Source: Peribacillus loiseleuriae
GTDB lineage: Bacteria; Bacillota; Bacilli; Bacillales; DSM-1321
Direction: 5' to 3'
NCBI RefSeq assembly: GCF_001183985.1
Contig: NZ_LFZW01000001.1
Span: 4,555,621-4,619,620 of the forward strand
DNA: 64,000 bases
This document shows, piece by piece, positions 36,502-46,239 of the stretch. The notes under the pieces were generated by a model that ran no database searches, was not told the DNA's origin, and saw nothing but the letters and a program-made list of their open reading frames with translations. The position numbers and the translations under genes were made by a program. Position 1 is the first letter of the stretch, and each line of letters opens with the position of its first letter.

Positions 36502-38245
36502 ACATCGCTTTTACCCGATTATGTTTCTTCACCCATATCGCAGCAGCGATAATAAAGACTAGCAAAATCGCTTGTGGGATGATCGTTTCAAATGTAGGAT
36601 AAATACCTATCGATTGAATAAATACAAATGACTTGATAGGATTTGTAGGTATGACATTCGAGATTTGTAATGCATGAATGCTAACACCAAGAATTTTAAA
36701 AGCAAAGAAATAAATGAGCAATGTAGCGATGATAAAGAACAGACGAATGGGTATTTTGACACTATAACGAATGATGATATATCCAATTACAATTAATAGG
36801 AGTAAAGCAGAAACGATTCCTAGAAGTAACTGGCTCATGCTCATTTCTGGTGCCATTCCGGCATAAAAAATGATGGTTTCTGCCCCTTCTCTGAAAATTG
36901 ATAGAAAGCTAATGAGGCTAAAAGAGAATAGGCTCCCCGTTGCAATGGCTTGTTTCATTTGTCGATCCAGATACTGATTCCAATTTCGGATGTTCGTCTT
37001 GTTGTGTAACCATGCTCCTACCGTTAGCATCATTAGTACGGCGACAATCCCTGTAATTCCTTCAATATATTCACGACTTGAAGCAGCGGTTATTTTTGAA
37101 AAAATAATATTAATGATGATCGCTATAATTCCGCTTGCTAAAACCCCAGCTGCTACGCCTCCCCAAACCCACTTTTGTTTATTTGCTTGATTTGTAGTCT
37201 TAAGGAATGCCACTAAAGTTGCAATGATTAAAAGCGCTTCAAGGCCTTCTCTTAATAAAATAAGCGCTGCATCCCATGCTGAGTAACTAGTATTTTCCAT
37301 AACCAAACCAATTCGATCAATAAGGTCATTCGTCATCGATTCAGCCTTATTTGTATCAATCTCTTTGGAACTAATTATACTAATAATCATTGGAACATTC
37401 ATTTCAATGTCATTGTACAACTGGTTATTCTTTGTTCGTACTTCTCCTTCAATCATGGGCCATATCGTTAAAAACTCGTTGAGATCCGAAATGGCTCCGT
37501 TAAATTCCTGATCTTGAATTTTTTTTTCGGCACTGCTTAATAAATGTAAGCCATCATTCAACTTATACGTATCCGTTGACTTTTTTTGAACATTTCCACT
37601 TAGAAAATTGCTTATCGCCATCTTTAAATCACTCAATGCCGACAAGGCTTTTTGCTGATTCGGAGGATCTTGTGTGATCGCAATCCGCAAAAATGCTGAC
37701 TGCTTTTCGATTTCTCCATAAGAGACGACACTCTCATTTCGAACAATGAGCTCATTGGAATTCCATTCAAAAAGGAAAGCTTTATACTCCTCTTTCGCTT
37801 TGGTAAAATTGCCTGTTTCAACGGTTTTCCGCATGTTTTCCACTATTGGAAGTAGCTGTTTTACCTTCTCTTTTTCCTTCTCATTGTTTACTGGATTTTG
37901 TTCCGTATCATATTCTTGAACAGCTTTTGATAAATCAGAAAGTGCCTGGTTCACCGCTTGCTGATCTTTATGTTTTAAAGTGGAATTTACTGTAGTCAAT
38001 TGGGTATCAACTTTTTCCGCAAATATACTATCCGACTTTTTAATAGAATTCCACTCTTGCTCAAATTGTTTCATAGAATCACGAACAGACTCCCATTTGG
38101 CATCCTTAGTATCCATTAAGGCATCACCAATAGAGATAAATAACTCATCATGATTTTCTGCCGCTAAAATCGATGGTGTTTTTACAAAACTGAGCAATAC
38201 GATAAATAGTAAGATCCAGCATTTCTGAAAAGTTACCGATCGCAT
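36500..38245 (-). CDS. efeU: Elemental iron permease EfeU with extracellular N-terminal domain
   Basis: 581 residues from MRSVTFQK (AAGGA six bases before); an upstream ATG adds eight residues. After a signal peptide, about 280 residues form an extracytoplasmic helical domain. Then comes the FTR1-type permease with seven membrane helices. Both iron-binding REXXE motifs are present: REGLE (332-336) and REGAE (452-456). It imports ferric iron delivered after ferrous oxidation by EfeB and capture by EfeO. It is the last gene of efeO-efeB-efeU, 6-30 bases after efeB depending on start. Confidence 0.92.
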   Translation of the reverse strand: MRSVTFQKCWILLFIVLLSFVKTPSILAAENHDELFISIGDALMDTKDAKWESVRDSMKQFEQEWNSIKKSDSIFAEKVDTQLTTVNSTLKHKDQQAVNQALSDLSKAVQEYDTEQNPVNNEKEKEKVKQLLPIVENMRKTVETGNFTKAKEEYKAFLFEWNSNELIVRNESVVSYGEIEKQSAFLRIAITQDPPNQQKALSALSDLKMAISNFLSGNVQKKSTDTYKLNDGLHLLSSAEKKIQDQEFNGAISDLNEFLTIWPMIEGEVRTKNNQLYNDIEMNVPMIISIISSKEIDTNKAESMTNDLIDRIGLVMENTSYSAWDAALILLREGLEALLIIATLVAFLKTTNQANKQKWVWGGVAAGVLASGIIAIIINIIFSKITAASSREYIEGITGIVAVLMMLTVGAWLHNKTNIRNWNQYLDRQMKQAIATGSLFSFSLISFLSIFREGAETIIFYAGMAPEMSMSQLLLGIVSALLLLIVIGYIIIRYSVKIPIRLFFIIATLLIYFFAFKILGVSIHALQISNVIPTNPIKSFVFIQSIGIYPTFETIIPQAILLVFIIAAAIWVKKHNRVKAM

Positions 38246-38275
38246 AGACATTCCTTCTTCCATGGACATTTTATT

Positions 38276-39577
38276 CTAGAATAACGTTTCCCCTATGAAA
38301 CCGCCTAATGAGGTTCCTGGTAAACAAGCAAAAATCGCACTTCCTTTGTGGACAGTGTATTCATTTAATTTATCCATTTTCGCGAGGCGTTGCTGCATAG
38401 GAATGAATTGTTTACTAGGCTCGCGTTGAAAACAAATAAATAGTAATCCTGCATCAAAGCTTCCTGTTTTCGCATCCATTCCATTTGTATAAGAATAAGG
38501 GCGTCGAAGAATCACTTGCTTTCCATCACCTTTTGCTAGCCGCACATGGGCGTTTTCTGGAATCATAAGTTTTCCACTCTGATCCTTTAATTCAAGATCC
38601 ACGGGATCCATTTCTAAATTCTGACCTAATGGTGCCCCACTATCTCGATAGCGTCCGAAAGTTTCCTCTTGGTCCTTTAAAGTCGAGCGATCCCATACTT
38701 CAATATACATTTGAATTCTTCTTATAATTAAGTAGGATCCACCTTCAAGCCAATTCGGTCCGTCATTGGGTTGAACCCAAATATCCTTATTCATTTCTTG
38801 TTTATCCTGTACATTAGGATTTACGATTCCATCTTTAAAGCCAAATAAATTACGTGGCGTTTCTTGTTTTGGATCGGATTGCTTTGATCGTTGAAACCCT
38901 TCTTGTGCCCAACGAATCGTTGCCTTTCCTCTTGCAATGCGAACTAAATTTCGCACAGCGTGAAAAGCAACCTGTGGATCATCGGCACATGCTTGGATAC
39001 ATAAATCCCCACCGGTCCAATCTTTTTCCAAAGAGTCAAATGAAAATTTTGGTAAATCAACTAATTCCTTTGGCTGTTTATGTTTCAGACCAAAGCGATC
39101 CTTTCCATCCAAAACAAACAGACTAGGGCCTACTCCAAAAGTGACTGTTAATTTCGCAGGTGAAAGACCCATCACTTCTCCCGTATCTTTCGGTGGCATG
39201 TAATGATTCGGAGATAGTTCTCCAACTGGATTTCCAGCTGTCATCAGCGCAACCGCTTCTGTCCATTCCTTAAATAGATGCTTTACCTCTTCTTTCTTCG
39301 TAGTTATGACGTCCATGGAAACGAAATATACATTATTCTGCGCTTCTGTTATAATCCCAGCTTGATGTTTCCCATAAAAAGGAACAGTTTCATTTTTATC
39401 AGCTTTTCCAGTCTCAGATGGCGCTTGTTTCGTCATAGCAAAGACACCACCAAGACTAGAAGCTCCAAGTAGGACCCCAAGGCCACCTATGCCTGTATAT
39501 TTTAATACATTTCTACGTGTCACTTGCTTATCCAAAAATGCGGGTTCCTTATCTTGTTTCTTGGATGAATCGGACAA
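38276..39577 (-). CDS. efeB: DyP-type haem peroxidase EfeB, Tat-exported
   Basis: 433 residues. The N-terminus has a Tat signal (TRRNVLKYTGIGGLGVLLGA). The dye-decolorising peroxidase domain shows its hallmark GXXDG as FGFKDGIVNPN near 250 and the late GLLFICFQREPSKQF segment. It is thought to oxidise ferrous iron at the cell surface with peroxide or oxygen so that EfeU can import it. It lies between efeO and efeU. Confidence 0.92.
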   Translation of the reverse strand: MSDSSKKQDKEPAFLDKQVTRRNVLKYTGIGGLGVLLGASSLGGVFAMTKQAPSETGKADKNETVPFYGKHQAGIITEAQNNVYFVSMDVITTKKEEVKHLFKEWTEAVALMTAGNPVGELSPNHYMPPKDTGEVMGLSPAKLTVTFGVGPSLFVLDGKDRFGLKHKQPKELVDLPKFSFDSLEKDWTGGDLCIQACADDPQVAFHAVRNLVRIARGKATIRWAQEGFQRSKQSDPKQETPRNLFGFKDGIVNPNVQDKQEMNKDIWVQPNDGPNWLEGGSYLIIRRIQMYIEVWDRSTLKDQEETFGRYRDSGAPLGQNLEMDPVDLELKDQSGKLMIPENAHVRLAKGDGKQVILRRPYSYTNGMDAKTGSFDAGLLFICFQREPSKQFIPMQQRLAKMDKLNEYTVHKGSAIFACLPGTSLGGFIGETLF

Positions 39578-39579
39578 TT

Positions 39580-40425
39580 TTATCCCTCCATAACAATTCC
39601 CAGTTGTGATAATGGTTCAGCTAAAGCATCAATCGCTTGGCTTAACTCTTTAATCTCAGAATCCTGTAATTCTGTGTAAAGAATATATTTATCATCTTTT
39701 TTATGTTTTTCAAGTAATTGATTGACTTGGTTAAAATGTTCGCCAATTTTTTCCGAAAGGGCTTGATCCTTTTTTTCTAAGGCAGGTTGTAATAATTCAT
39801 AGATTTTCTCGGCACCTTGGACATTAGCAGCAAAGTCGTATAAATCAGTATGTGAATAGCGATCTTCTTCACCAGTAACTTTTGAAGTAGATACTTCATT
39901 TAATAAATCCACAGCACCTGTAATTAGCACATCTGGGGTTACTTCAACCGTTTCCACTTTTGCACGAAGCAGCTTTGTATCCTTCAACAATTGATCGGCG
40001 TATTCTTCATAACCTTTTGTTGTGTTTTCTTCCCACAAACCCTTTTCGATTCGATGATAACCGGTCCATTCTTCTTCCGGAACATCGCCTTCACGTGCAT
40101 CGATTTTCGGATCGAGATCTCCAAATACTTCGGCAATCGGTTCTGAACGTTCATAATACATACGGGCTGTTGGATACAATTCTTTCGCTTTTTCAATATC
40201 TCCACTTTTTACTGCATTGGTAAACTCTTCTGTTGCTTTAACAAACTGACTGATTTCACCTATTGCAAAGTCTCGATAAGCCTTTGTTACATCTTCTAGA
40301 TCGGCGGCTGGAGCAGCAGTTTCTTTTGGTTTTGTATCTTTCTTTGGAGATTGTTCATTCGCTGAACAACCAAATAAAAGACTCGTAGATATTAATAAAA
40401 CGGAAGATAATCCAAACATTCTCAT
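39580..40425 (-). CDS. efeO: Iron-binding lipoprotein EfeO
   Basis: 281 residues. Signal peptide with lipobox LLFGC, then the M75-type imelysin fold. GYHRIEKGLWE carries the HXXE metal-binding motif, and KELYPTARMYYERSEPIAE and FGDLD are typical. It lacks the N-terminal cupredoxin domain of some EfeO proteins, as is usual in Bacillus. It heads the efe operon and has a Fur-regulated promoter. Confidence 0.92.
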   Translation of the reverse strand: MRMFGLSSVLLISTSLLFGCSANEQSPKKDTKPKETAAPAADLEDVTKAYRDFAIGEISQFVKATEEFTNAVKSGDIEKAKELYPTARMYYERSEPIAEVFGDLDPKIDAREGDVPEEEWTGYHRIEKGLWEENTTKGYEEYADQLLKDTKLLRAKVETVEVTPDVLITGAVDLLNEVSTSKVTGEEDRYSHTDLYDFAANVQGAEKIYELLQPALEKKDQALSEKIGEHFNQVNQLLEKHKKDDKYILYTELQDSEIKELSQAIDALAEPLSQLGIVMEG

Positions 40426-40452
40426 AAACTATAATTCCCCTTTTTATTTGTA

Positions 40453-40470
40453 TTGAAAACCATTCTCACT
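40453..40470 (-). promoter_or_regulatory. Fur box of the efe operon
   Basis: TTGAAAACCATTCTCACT, a close variant of the Fur operator, lies directly downstream of the promoter at 40473. Confidence 0.75.
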
Positions 40471-40472
40471 AT

Positions 40473-40500
40473 ATTATACAACGGCGTTACTCATTTTCAA
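40473..40500 (-). promoter_or_regulatory. Promoter of the efe operon
   Basis: On the minus strand: TTGAAA, 16 bases, TATAAT. Confidence 0.7.
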
Positions 40501-40537
40501 CTTTTTTTGATAATTACCATAACTTTTATAAAGATAT

Positions 40538-40729
40538 ACAAAACAAATATGGCGTTAAAACGCCACCATTTACCATGAAGGATTCATCCTGTAGCACGCT
40601 ACACTCGCCTAATCACAATGGTGGCGGTGCGGAGTTGGGTTTTGGGTGACTTTCTATAATAAAAAAGTATATCCGCTAAGAAGATTAGCTATATTATAAG
40701 GTTGCGGAGCCCCGCCCCATGTCCTTCAT
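40538..40729. repeat. 192-bp tandem repeat, unit 1
   Basis: Begins ACAAAACAAATATGGCG and ends GCCCCATGTCCTTCAT. It contains GGCGTTAAAACGCC and the inverted pair CGCCACCATT / AATGGTGGCG, so the RNA or single strand would fold. It carries no coding frame of note. Confidence 0.9.
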
Positions 40730-40921
40730 ACAAAACAAATATGGCGTTAAAACGCCACCATTTATCATGAAGGATTCATCCTGTAGCACGCTACACTCGC
40801 CTAATCACAATGGTGGCGGTGCGGAGTTGGGTTTTGGGTGACTTTCTATAATAAAAAAGTATATCCGCTAAGAAGATTGGCTATATTATAAGGTTGCGGA
40901 GCCCCGCCCCATGTCCTTCAT
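40730..40921. repeat. 192-bp tandem repeat, unit 2
   Basis: Direct head-to-tail copy of unit 1. Two differences are visible: TACCATG becomes TATCATG, and GATTAGCT becomes GATTGGCT. Its GC-rich end (GCGGAGCCCCGCCCC) recurs in reverse near 50858. Confidence 0.9.
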
Positions 40922-41095
40922 AGAAAAACCACAATTGCATTTATTACTCACGATGCAGTATAACCTTCTTCATATCCCGCCTATATCTTTTTTGATTTTT
41001 TCATATGTATCTACCTTCTGTACTTTGCTGCCAAAACAATATGGTAGTTACAATATCATGTTGTGTATACTAAAAATGAATTTATTTTTTGACAT

Positions 41096-41166
41096 AAAAA
41101 TTCCTCCTAGTGTTTGAATATTGGTTAGCGAACCATATTTATTCGAACACCTAGGAGGATTTTTTT
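41096..41166 (-). terminator. Bidirectional terminator after the manganese operon
   Basis: Arms of about 20 bases (AATTCCTCCTAGTGTTTGAAT and its near complement ending AGGAGGATT) with A and T runs outside. Confidence 0.85.
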
Positions 41167-41215
41167 GTTATATCGCAATCAACGATCCTGAACTATAGAA
41201 CTAATTCACGCTTTA

Positions 41216-42142
41216 TTATTCTAATCCACCATGAATCATATCTAAATTCCATTTCATCATTTTCAGGTAACTATCGCCATCTTCACCTGGTTTTCCCGTT
41301 GAATCGGTAAAAACCTTACCTTTAATCTTAACTCCGGTTTCGTCTGAAAGACTTTCCATGCTTCGTGGATCAACACTTGTTTCAACAAATAATCCAGGCA
41401 CTTTCTTCTCTTTCACAATATCAACGATCCGTTTCATTTGATCTGGTGTTCCTTGGTTTTCCGTATTGATTTCCCAAATATATTGAGCGTCAAGTCCATA
41501 AGCAGCTGAAAAATATTTGAACGCCCCTTCACTTGTCACTAAAACACGACGATTTTTTGGAATATCAGAAAATCGACTAACTGCATCATCATGTAGCTTT
41601 TGTAACTCGCTAATATAATTTTCAGCATTTTTTTCATAGGACTCTTTATTATCGGGGTCTTTTTTTATTAAAACATCACGTGCATTTTCAGCATATTTAA
41701 TCCCGTTTTCTATATTTAGCCAAGCATGAGGATCTTGTTCTGATTCCTTTCCTTTAGAAGTTAAATATTGTGGTTCAACTCCCTTGCTTAATACATATAC
41801 AGGTGCATCTTTCCCATTCTTATCTGTTGTTTCTAGCAGTCGATCAAACCAACCATTTCCTGTTTCTAAGTTCAGCCCATTAGAAAATACGATATCAGCA
41901 TCCGCTGTTTTTTGAACATCTCTTGGTAATGGATCATACTCATGCGGATCCGTTCCAACAGGCACAATACTGTAAATGTCGATTTTGTCACCACCGACAT
42001 TTTTGACAATATCGTAAAGAATAGAGTAAGTCGTTACTACTTTTAATTTATCATCCTTCTCTTTTGTGGATGTGTTCGCTTTAGGTGAGCATCCACTGAT
42101 TACAAATAGTGCAACTAAAAATAATAACCCGATTTTTTTCAT
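41216..42142 (-). CDS. mntA: Manganese/zinc-binding lipoprotein
   Basis: 308 residues, cluster A-I metal-binding protein (PsaA/TroA/MntA). Lipobox VISGC, then two lobes joined by a long helix. Likely metal ligands are in DPHEYDP (His), DPHAWLN (His), [11 protein letters not shown] and late [16 protein letters not shown] (Glu, Asp). There is no His-rich loop of the ZnuA type, which favours manganese, as does the MntR box before the operon. It is last in the order ATPase-permease-binding protein, like staphylococcal mntABC. Confidence 0.9.
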   Translation of the reverse strand: MKKIGLLFLVALFVISGCSPKANTSTKEKDDKLKVVTTYSILYDIVKNVGGDKIDIYSIVPVGTDPHEYDPLPRDVQKTADADIVFSNGLNLETGNGWFDRLLETTDKNGKDAPVYVLSKGVEPQYLTSKGKESEQDPHAWLNIENGIKYAENARDVLIKKDPDNKESYEKNAENYISELQKLHDDAVSRFSDIPKNRRVLVTSEGAFKYFSAAYGLDAQYIWEINTENQGTPDQMKRIVDIVKEKKVPGLFVETSVDPRSMESLSDETGVKIKGKVFTDSTGKPGEDGDSYLKMMKWNLDMIHGGLE

Positions 42143-42167
42143 TACGTTCTCCTCCTTTAACTTTTTA

Positions 42168-43043
42168 TTATCCCTTAAGGGAATTATCTCGAAGTGCAGA
42201 TTTCACCTTTCTTGCTCTAATTGTTCTAAAAAGCACACCTTGTTTAGGTGAGAATAAAAATGCCAAAGCAAAGAGAAATGTGCTTACCAAGACGATTGCC
42301 GCTCCAGAAGCTACGTTATAAATAAGACTTAAAAATAAACCGAAAATTGCTGATAATGCTCCGAATGATGCTGACATGAAAATCATGACCGATAAGCGAT
42401 TTGTCAGTAAATAGGCTGTTGCGGCAGGTGTAATTAACATCGCAACGACGAGAATGACTCCAACCGTTTGCAATGAAGCGACTGTTACCAACGTTAATAA
42501 TGTCATTAAGAAATAGTGGATTAAACGATTCGGTAGTCCATACGCAGCCGACATGGTTGGATCGAAAGAACTTACAAGCAATTCCTTATAGAAAGCATAA
42601 ACTGCTGTGAGAATGATAATCCCAATCACTAATGTGATCCACATATCAGAAGAACGGACGGCCAGCACGTTACCAAATAATATATGATATAAATCGGTCG
42701 AGCTTTTGACCAATGAAATAAGAATAATCCCAATTGCAAAAAATGCGGTGAAAATAATCCCAATTGCAGCATCATTTTTGATCCGGCTATTCTGACTGAC
42801 ATAACCGATTCCTACGGCAGTTAGTACCCCAGTTAACACGGCTCCAAAGAAAAAATTTATCCCTAACATGTAAGAAATAGCGACCCCAGGTAACACGGCA
42901 TGTGAAATAGCATCCCCCATCAGGGCCATCCCTCTTAGAATGATAAAACAGCCAATCACACCACATATAATCCCGACCATTACCGAAGTTAATAAGGCTT
43001 TTTGCAAAAACGTATATTCCAATAATGCATGTATAAACTCCAT
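42168..43043 (-). CDS. mntC: Manganese ABC transporter permease
   Basis: 291 residues, ABC-3 family, with eight or nine membrane helices. [20 protein letters not shown] and the late [20 protein letters not shown] are conserved. It shares one base with the ATPase stop/start junction at 43043. Only one permease gene is present, so it should act as a homodimer, unlike Bacillus subtilis mntCD. The decayed permease at the window start is a relative. Confidence 0.9.
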   Translation of the reverse strand: MEFIHALLEYTFLQKALLTSVMVGIICGVIGCFIILRGMALMGDAISHAVLPGVAISYMLGINFFFGAVLTGVLTAVGIGYVSQNSRIKNDAAIGIIFTAFFAIGIILISLVKSSTDLYHILFGNVLAVRSSDMWITLVIGIIILTAVYAFYKELLVSSFDPTMSAAYGLPNRLIHYFLMTLLTLVTVASLQTVGVILVVAMLITPAATAYLLTNRLSVMIFMSASFGALSAIFGLFLSLIYNVASGAAIVLVSTFLFALAFLFSPKQGVLFRTIRARKVKSALRDNSLKG

Positions 43044-43786
43044 TACACTGTCACCTCATTTTGTTTCATAAATGTAAGTTGTGATTCATAAGCCTTCATC
43101 ATAATTTCAGGACGAAATACCTCTCTAACTGGACCTACCTCAATAAGCTCCTTATTTAATAAAATTAATTCATCAAAATAAGTGCTTGCTTTACTTAAAT
43201 CATGATGGACTACAAACACGGACTTTCCCTCGTCACGTAATTCTTTTAATATTCTCACGATCGTTTCCTCACTTGTTATATCAATCCCCACAAATGGCTC
43301 ATCAAGGCAAAATAAATCGGCTTTCTGCGCTAACGCTCTCGCAAGGAAAACACGTTGCTGCTGTCCACCTGAAAGCTCACCAATTTGACGCTGACTAAAT
43401 TTCTCCATCCCAACCTTTTCTAAACAGTGGTATGCCCATTCTCTATGTTTCTTTTTTGGACGGCGAAATACACCTAAACTTGGGTAAGTTCCAAGTAGTA
43501 CCGTATCAATCACTGATATTGGGAAGGTCCAATCCATATCACTTCTTTGTGGTACGTAAGCAATTTTTTTCCGCATCTCATTAAGGGACTTACCAAATAT
43601 TTCAATTACACCTTGATCTTTTGGAATAAGTTCCAGCAAAGATTTAAGCAAAGTTGACTTCCCCGCTCCATTTGGTCCGATAATACCAACCAATTTTCCT
43701 TTTTCAATGGTGAAGTTTATATCATGTAAAGCTTCATTCCCATGATAGGAAACAAATAAATTTTGAACAGACATTGCATATGTCAT
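43043..43786 (-). CDS. mntB: Manganese ABC transporter ATPase
   Basis: 247 residues. Walker A GPNGAGKST, Q-loop AYVPQRSDMDWTFPISV (typical of metal importers), signature LSGGQQQR, Walker B LFCLDEP and switch His in VHHDLSKA. It is the first gene of the operon; MntR box and promoter lie upstream. Confidence 0.92.
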   Translation of the reverse strand: MTYAMSVQNLFVSYHGNEALHDINFTIEKGKLVGIIGPNGAGKSTLLKSLLELIPKDQGVIEIFGKSLNEMRKKIAYVPQRSDMDWTFPISVIDTVLLGTYPSLGVFRRPKKKHREWAYHCLEKVGMEKFSQRQIGELSGGQQQRVFLARALAQKADLFCLDEPFVGIDITSEETIVRILKELRDEGKSVFVVHHDLSKASTYFDELILLNKELIEVGPVREVFRPEIMMKAYESQLTFMKQNEVTV

Positions 43787-43900
43787 TTTTTAGACAACTC
43801 CCCACTTCATAATATTCTATATCATATCTTTCCTATACTCATAGATTATAGCTAAAGTTATTTTTTTAACCCAAGCATAAATATTTAATATTAAAACAAA

Positions 43901-43920
43901 TTTGTTTCCCTAAGGAAACA
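43901..43920 (-). promoter_or_regulatory. MntR box
   Basis: TTTGTTTCCCTAAGGAAACA resembles the Bacillus MntR operator and lies just downstream of the promoter, about 115 bases before mntB. Confidence 0.75.
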
Positions 43921-43932
43921 TTTATACTAATT

Positions 43933-43961
43933 ATACTATTACGCTCTTGTCATTTTGTAAA
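43933..43961 (-). promoter_or_regulatory. Promoter of the manganese operon
   Basis: On the minus strand: TTTACA, 17 bases, TAGTAT (an overlapping TATAAT two bases on). Confidence 0.6.
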
Positions 43962-44190
43962 CAATAATTTGACAATTTCAAAAAAAAGATTATATTATGC
44001 CATCTCGTTTTTACTCTAAACTCGTACTTAAGGGTATTGGATAACCATTTTTCAACAAAAAGACGGAATGATTCATAAGGAATTATTAACAGTTCACATT
44101 ATAAAAGCGGATGTTTCTGAAAAGGGGGTTTACTTTATTCACAGATTGATCTTGAGTCAGCCACTTTTTCGTTGCTAAATTCAAAAGCTA

Positions 44191-44237
44191 ATGAGGAAGC
44201 CTTGAGGTAGGGGTGCTACCTCCCATTAATACGGGAT
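44191..44237. repeat. CCCCACCT-type structured repeat, partial copy
   Basis: CCTTGAGGTAGGGGTGCTACCTCCCATTAATACGGGAT aligns in reverse with one arm of the repeats at 28934 and 52497. The surrounding gap 43962-44337 holds no gene. Confidence 0.5.
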
Positions 44238-44337
44238 AAAAACTAATTTTATGGCATTGGTTTCATATGTATTGATACTTCATTCTTTTTTTAAAGTCGA
44301 TAAAGTCCATTAAAAATAAATTTCCAAAAGATTGAAT

Positions 44338-44356
44338 GAAAATGATAGTTATTATC
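44338..44356. promoter_or_regulatory. Fur-box-like sequence with no clear target gene
   Basis: GAAAATGATAGTTATTATC matches the 19-base Fur consensus at 16 positions. The nearest gene starts on either side are not placed to use it. Confidence 0.45.
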
Positions 44357-44372
44357 AATACTATAAAAAAGA

Positions 44373-44479
44373 AAAGGATGTCCTATATAGATCCTCCCCA
44401 TGCAACTACGACAAACAATTTACTGTAGTGGATAAACTGTTTGTTGTGTGCTAGGCTCGACCCATTAGGACATCCTTCT
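44373..44479. repeat. Long palindromic repeat related to the GGTC-GACC family
   Basis: Outer arms AAGGATGTCCTA and TAGGACATCCTT are exact complements, with an inner GTAGTGGATAAACTG region and ACAAACAATTTA / TAAACTGTTTGT arms. It lies directly after the DUF1540 gene and probably also acts as its terminator. Confidence 0.65.
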
Positions 44480-44488
44480 AAACATTAA

Positions 44489-44644
44489 TTAAACTTCAGG
44501 TACAAATGTTTTGCAATCCGTTTCTTCACTATTGGATGCTTCTTTCCCTTTGTGACTTACAACATAAATCGATTCGGCTTTACATTGGTTTCCAGAACTC
44601 CAATGCTGACAATTATTTACCTCACATAGAACATCTTGAGCCAT
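44489..44644 (-). CDS. Small DUF1540 protein
   Basis: 51 residues from the ATG at 44644, preceded by GGAGGGGGTG. VLCEVNNCQHWSSGNQCKA with Cys7, Cys12, Cys21 and a final Cys44 is the DUF1540 pattern, a probable small zinc- or metal-binding module found in spore formers. The function is unknown. It overlaps the 3' end of the membrane frame upstream. Confidence 0.8.
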   Translation of the reverse strand: MAQDVLCEVNNCQHWSSGNQCKAESIYVVSHKGKEASNSEETDCKTFVPEV

Positions 44645-44871
44645 AGTATCACACCCCCTCCTTTACTATCATTAACAAAATCGAAAAAGTTAATACTCCA
44701 TTTATAACGATGTTTAAAGGGACCAACAACTCCTGCATTTTGTATAAATTCTGATGGGAGGGAGGGATCTCCATAAAAAAGGGAATTACCGTAATTAGCA
44801 ATTCCTTGAATCAAATAAATAAGCATTGCCACAGACAATGCCCCTATAAATATCAACACATATTTTATCAA
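44617..44871 (-). CDS. Possible small membrane protein
   Basis: 84-codon frame beginning MIKYVLIFIGALSVAMLIYL, a convincing membrane helix, followed by a soluble part (YGDPSLPSEFIQNAGVVGPF). The last 15 or so codons run through the ribosome site and start of the DUF1540 gene, so the true end may be earlier and altered by a frameshift. No strong ribosome site and no family recognised. Confidence 0.35.
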   Translation of the reverse strand: MIKYVLIFIGALSVAMLIYLIQGIANYGNSLFYGDPSLPSEFIQNAGVVGPFKHRYKWSINFFDFVNDSKGGGVILWLKMFYVR

Positions 44872-44955
44872 TTTACAAACTATTTAAAATTCACTCTTAA
44901 ATTGAGCATTTTCCCTGTCAAATCTAAAAAAATCTTAAAATATGTAAATGTAGAT

Positions 44956-45354
44956 TTACACCTCTACGGCATCTAAATACATCTTTAATTTCGCTTGAAG
45001 CTCACTTGATTGTATTAGTTTGTTTGTATAATTCAGAAAGGTTGTTTCGTCTCCTACATCGAGCGCTTCATTTATCTTAAATTGCAAATAATTTATATGT
45101 AGGTCTAAATCCAAAACAGATAAGATTTGTTCTTTCATAAAATACATCTCTAAATCATCATGTGCCATAAAGAACATATTTTTGTTATTGATACTAACTA
45201 AAAAATACCACCCTCTCATCGTAAATTTGCGCTCATTCGTGACTTCGATTATATCTCCTTCATTTAATATTAATATTTCTGCATGTTCACCACCCGGACA
45301 AAAACAGTCAATTTGATGTTCAAACGTTTTTAATGCGATAAAATGTTGAAGCAT
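44956..45354 (-). CDS. IDEAL-domain protein of unknown function
   Basis: 132 residues from ATG 45354, which has AAAGGAG eight bases before. The N-terminal part (about 1-90) resembles nothing I recognise; it has a CFCPGGEH segment and beta-rich LILNEGDIIEVTNERKF. The C-terminus carries an IDEAL-type helix hairpin (LQFKINEALDVGDETTFLNY). IDEAL domains occur in small Bacillales proteins, some linked to competence or regulation. It is third after flavodoxin and the cysteine-cluster gene on the same strand. Confidence 0.6.
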   Translation of the reverse strand: MLQHFIALKTFEHQIDCFCPGGEHAEILILNEGDIIEVTNERKFTMRGWYFLVSINNKNMFFMAHDDLEMYFMKEQILSVLDLDLHINYLQFKINEALDVGDETTFLNYTNKLIQSSELQAKLKMYLDAVEV

Positions 45355-45446
45355 TTTCTTCTCTCCTTTTAATTCCAAAATGTTGAATTAAATCTCGATT
45401 CTGAATGTATCCAAAAATATTACTAGGTCTGCTCCTTTTAAAATGA

Positions 45447-46235
45447 TTAATGTAGAAATTTCGCATTTGTACGATCAATCTCATTAGCACTGTTGCGACT
45501 GTCTTGACATTTAAGAATAAAAGAACAACTTTTGCACTCTGTCAATGAGTTTGTTTTTGTATAATCATTTGGATGTTGCAGTAGTTTTTTCATATTTTTT
45601 AGATACTGGTTTCCTTGCGCAACACTGTTAATGGTCGGTGAATAGGTATAGCTTTTGCCCTCTAATAATGTAATAATTTCAACCCTTTCAGGAAGCTTTC
45701 CAAATGCTTCATTTGAAACTACAACCACAAGATGGTTATATAATTGGATCAGTTCCGCATCTGCTTCCAATAGGAATTTCTTTATCGTAAATGAATGTGA
45801 GGACCATTCCGCTAATTCAAAAGTTAATGAAAGTTGAGTTTCCAGTTCCTCATTATAGATATTCATTTTCTGATACAAAAATATCGGTGGTTCCTGCTTT
45901 TTCTTCACAGTTAAAAATTGAAGCAAATGATTAGTTGTCTTTGCTAAAACCGTGTAATAATGTACCTTCGACTCGAATAACTGTGGACTCACGTTTTTCC
46001 AATATTTATCGATTAATTTAAATACATGTAATTGGTTTTGTGAATCTTGTGAAAGTTGATAAAAGTTCTGTACTACCTGATTAATGATAAATTGGACAAC
46101 CTGTCTCCATTTTACCTGACTAGAATTTAACGATAAAACATGCTGGTAATAAAATTTATAAGGACATTTTATAAACGACTCTAAGTAATAATCTGTCATC
46201 GTTTTCACAGAGACGATAGGCTGCCTTCTTGTCAC
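45447..46235 (-). CDS. Cysteine-cluster protein resembling Cas4/RecB-type nucleases
   Basis: 262 residues starting at GTG 46235; its GGGAGG lies within the last codons of the flavodoxin gene, so translation is coupled. The N-terminal YYLESFIKCPYKFYYQHVLS looks like the helix of PD-(D/E)XK nucleases that supplies the first cysteine of an iron-sulfur cluster, and the C-terminal CKSCSFILKC supplies three more, as in Cas4, AddB and related proteins. The catalytic Asp and Glu-x-Lys residues that should lie between are not evident. It may therefore be an inactive, DNA-binding or cluster-carrying relative. Fold assignment is inference from the cysteine layout only. Confidence 0.55.
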   Translation of the reverse strand: MTRRQPIVSVKTMTDYYLESFIKCPYKFYYQHVLSLNSSQVKWRQVVQFIINQVVQNFYQLSQDSQNQLHVFKLIDKYWKNVSPQLFESKVHYYTVLAKTTNHLLQFLTVKKKQEPPIFLYQKMNIYNEELETQLSLTFELAEWSSHSFTIKKFLLEADAELIQLYNHLVVVVSNEAFGKLPERVEIITLLEGKSYTYSPTINSVAQGNQYLKNMKKLLQHPNDYTKTNSLTECKSCSFILKCQDSRNSANEIDRTNAKFLH

Positions 46236-46239
46236 TTAA

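Noticed and set aside
40538..40921. CRISPR-like tandem repeat
   Set aside because: There are only two long units directly abutting with no spacers, so it is a tandem duplication.
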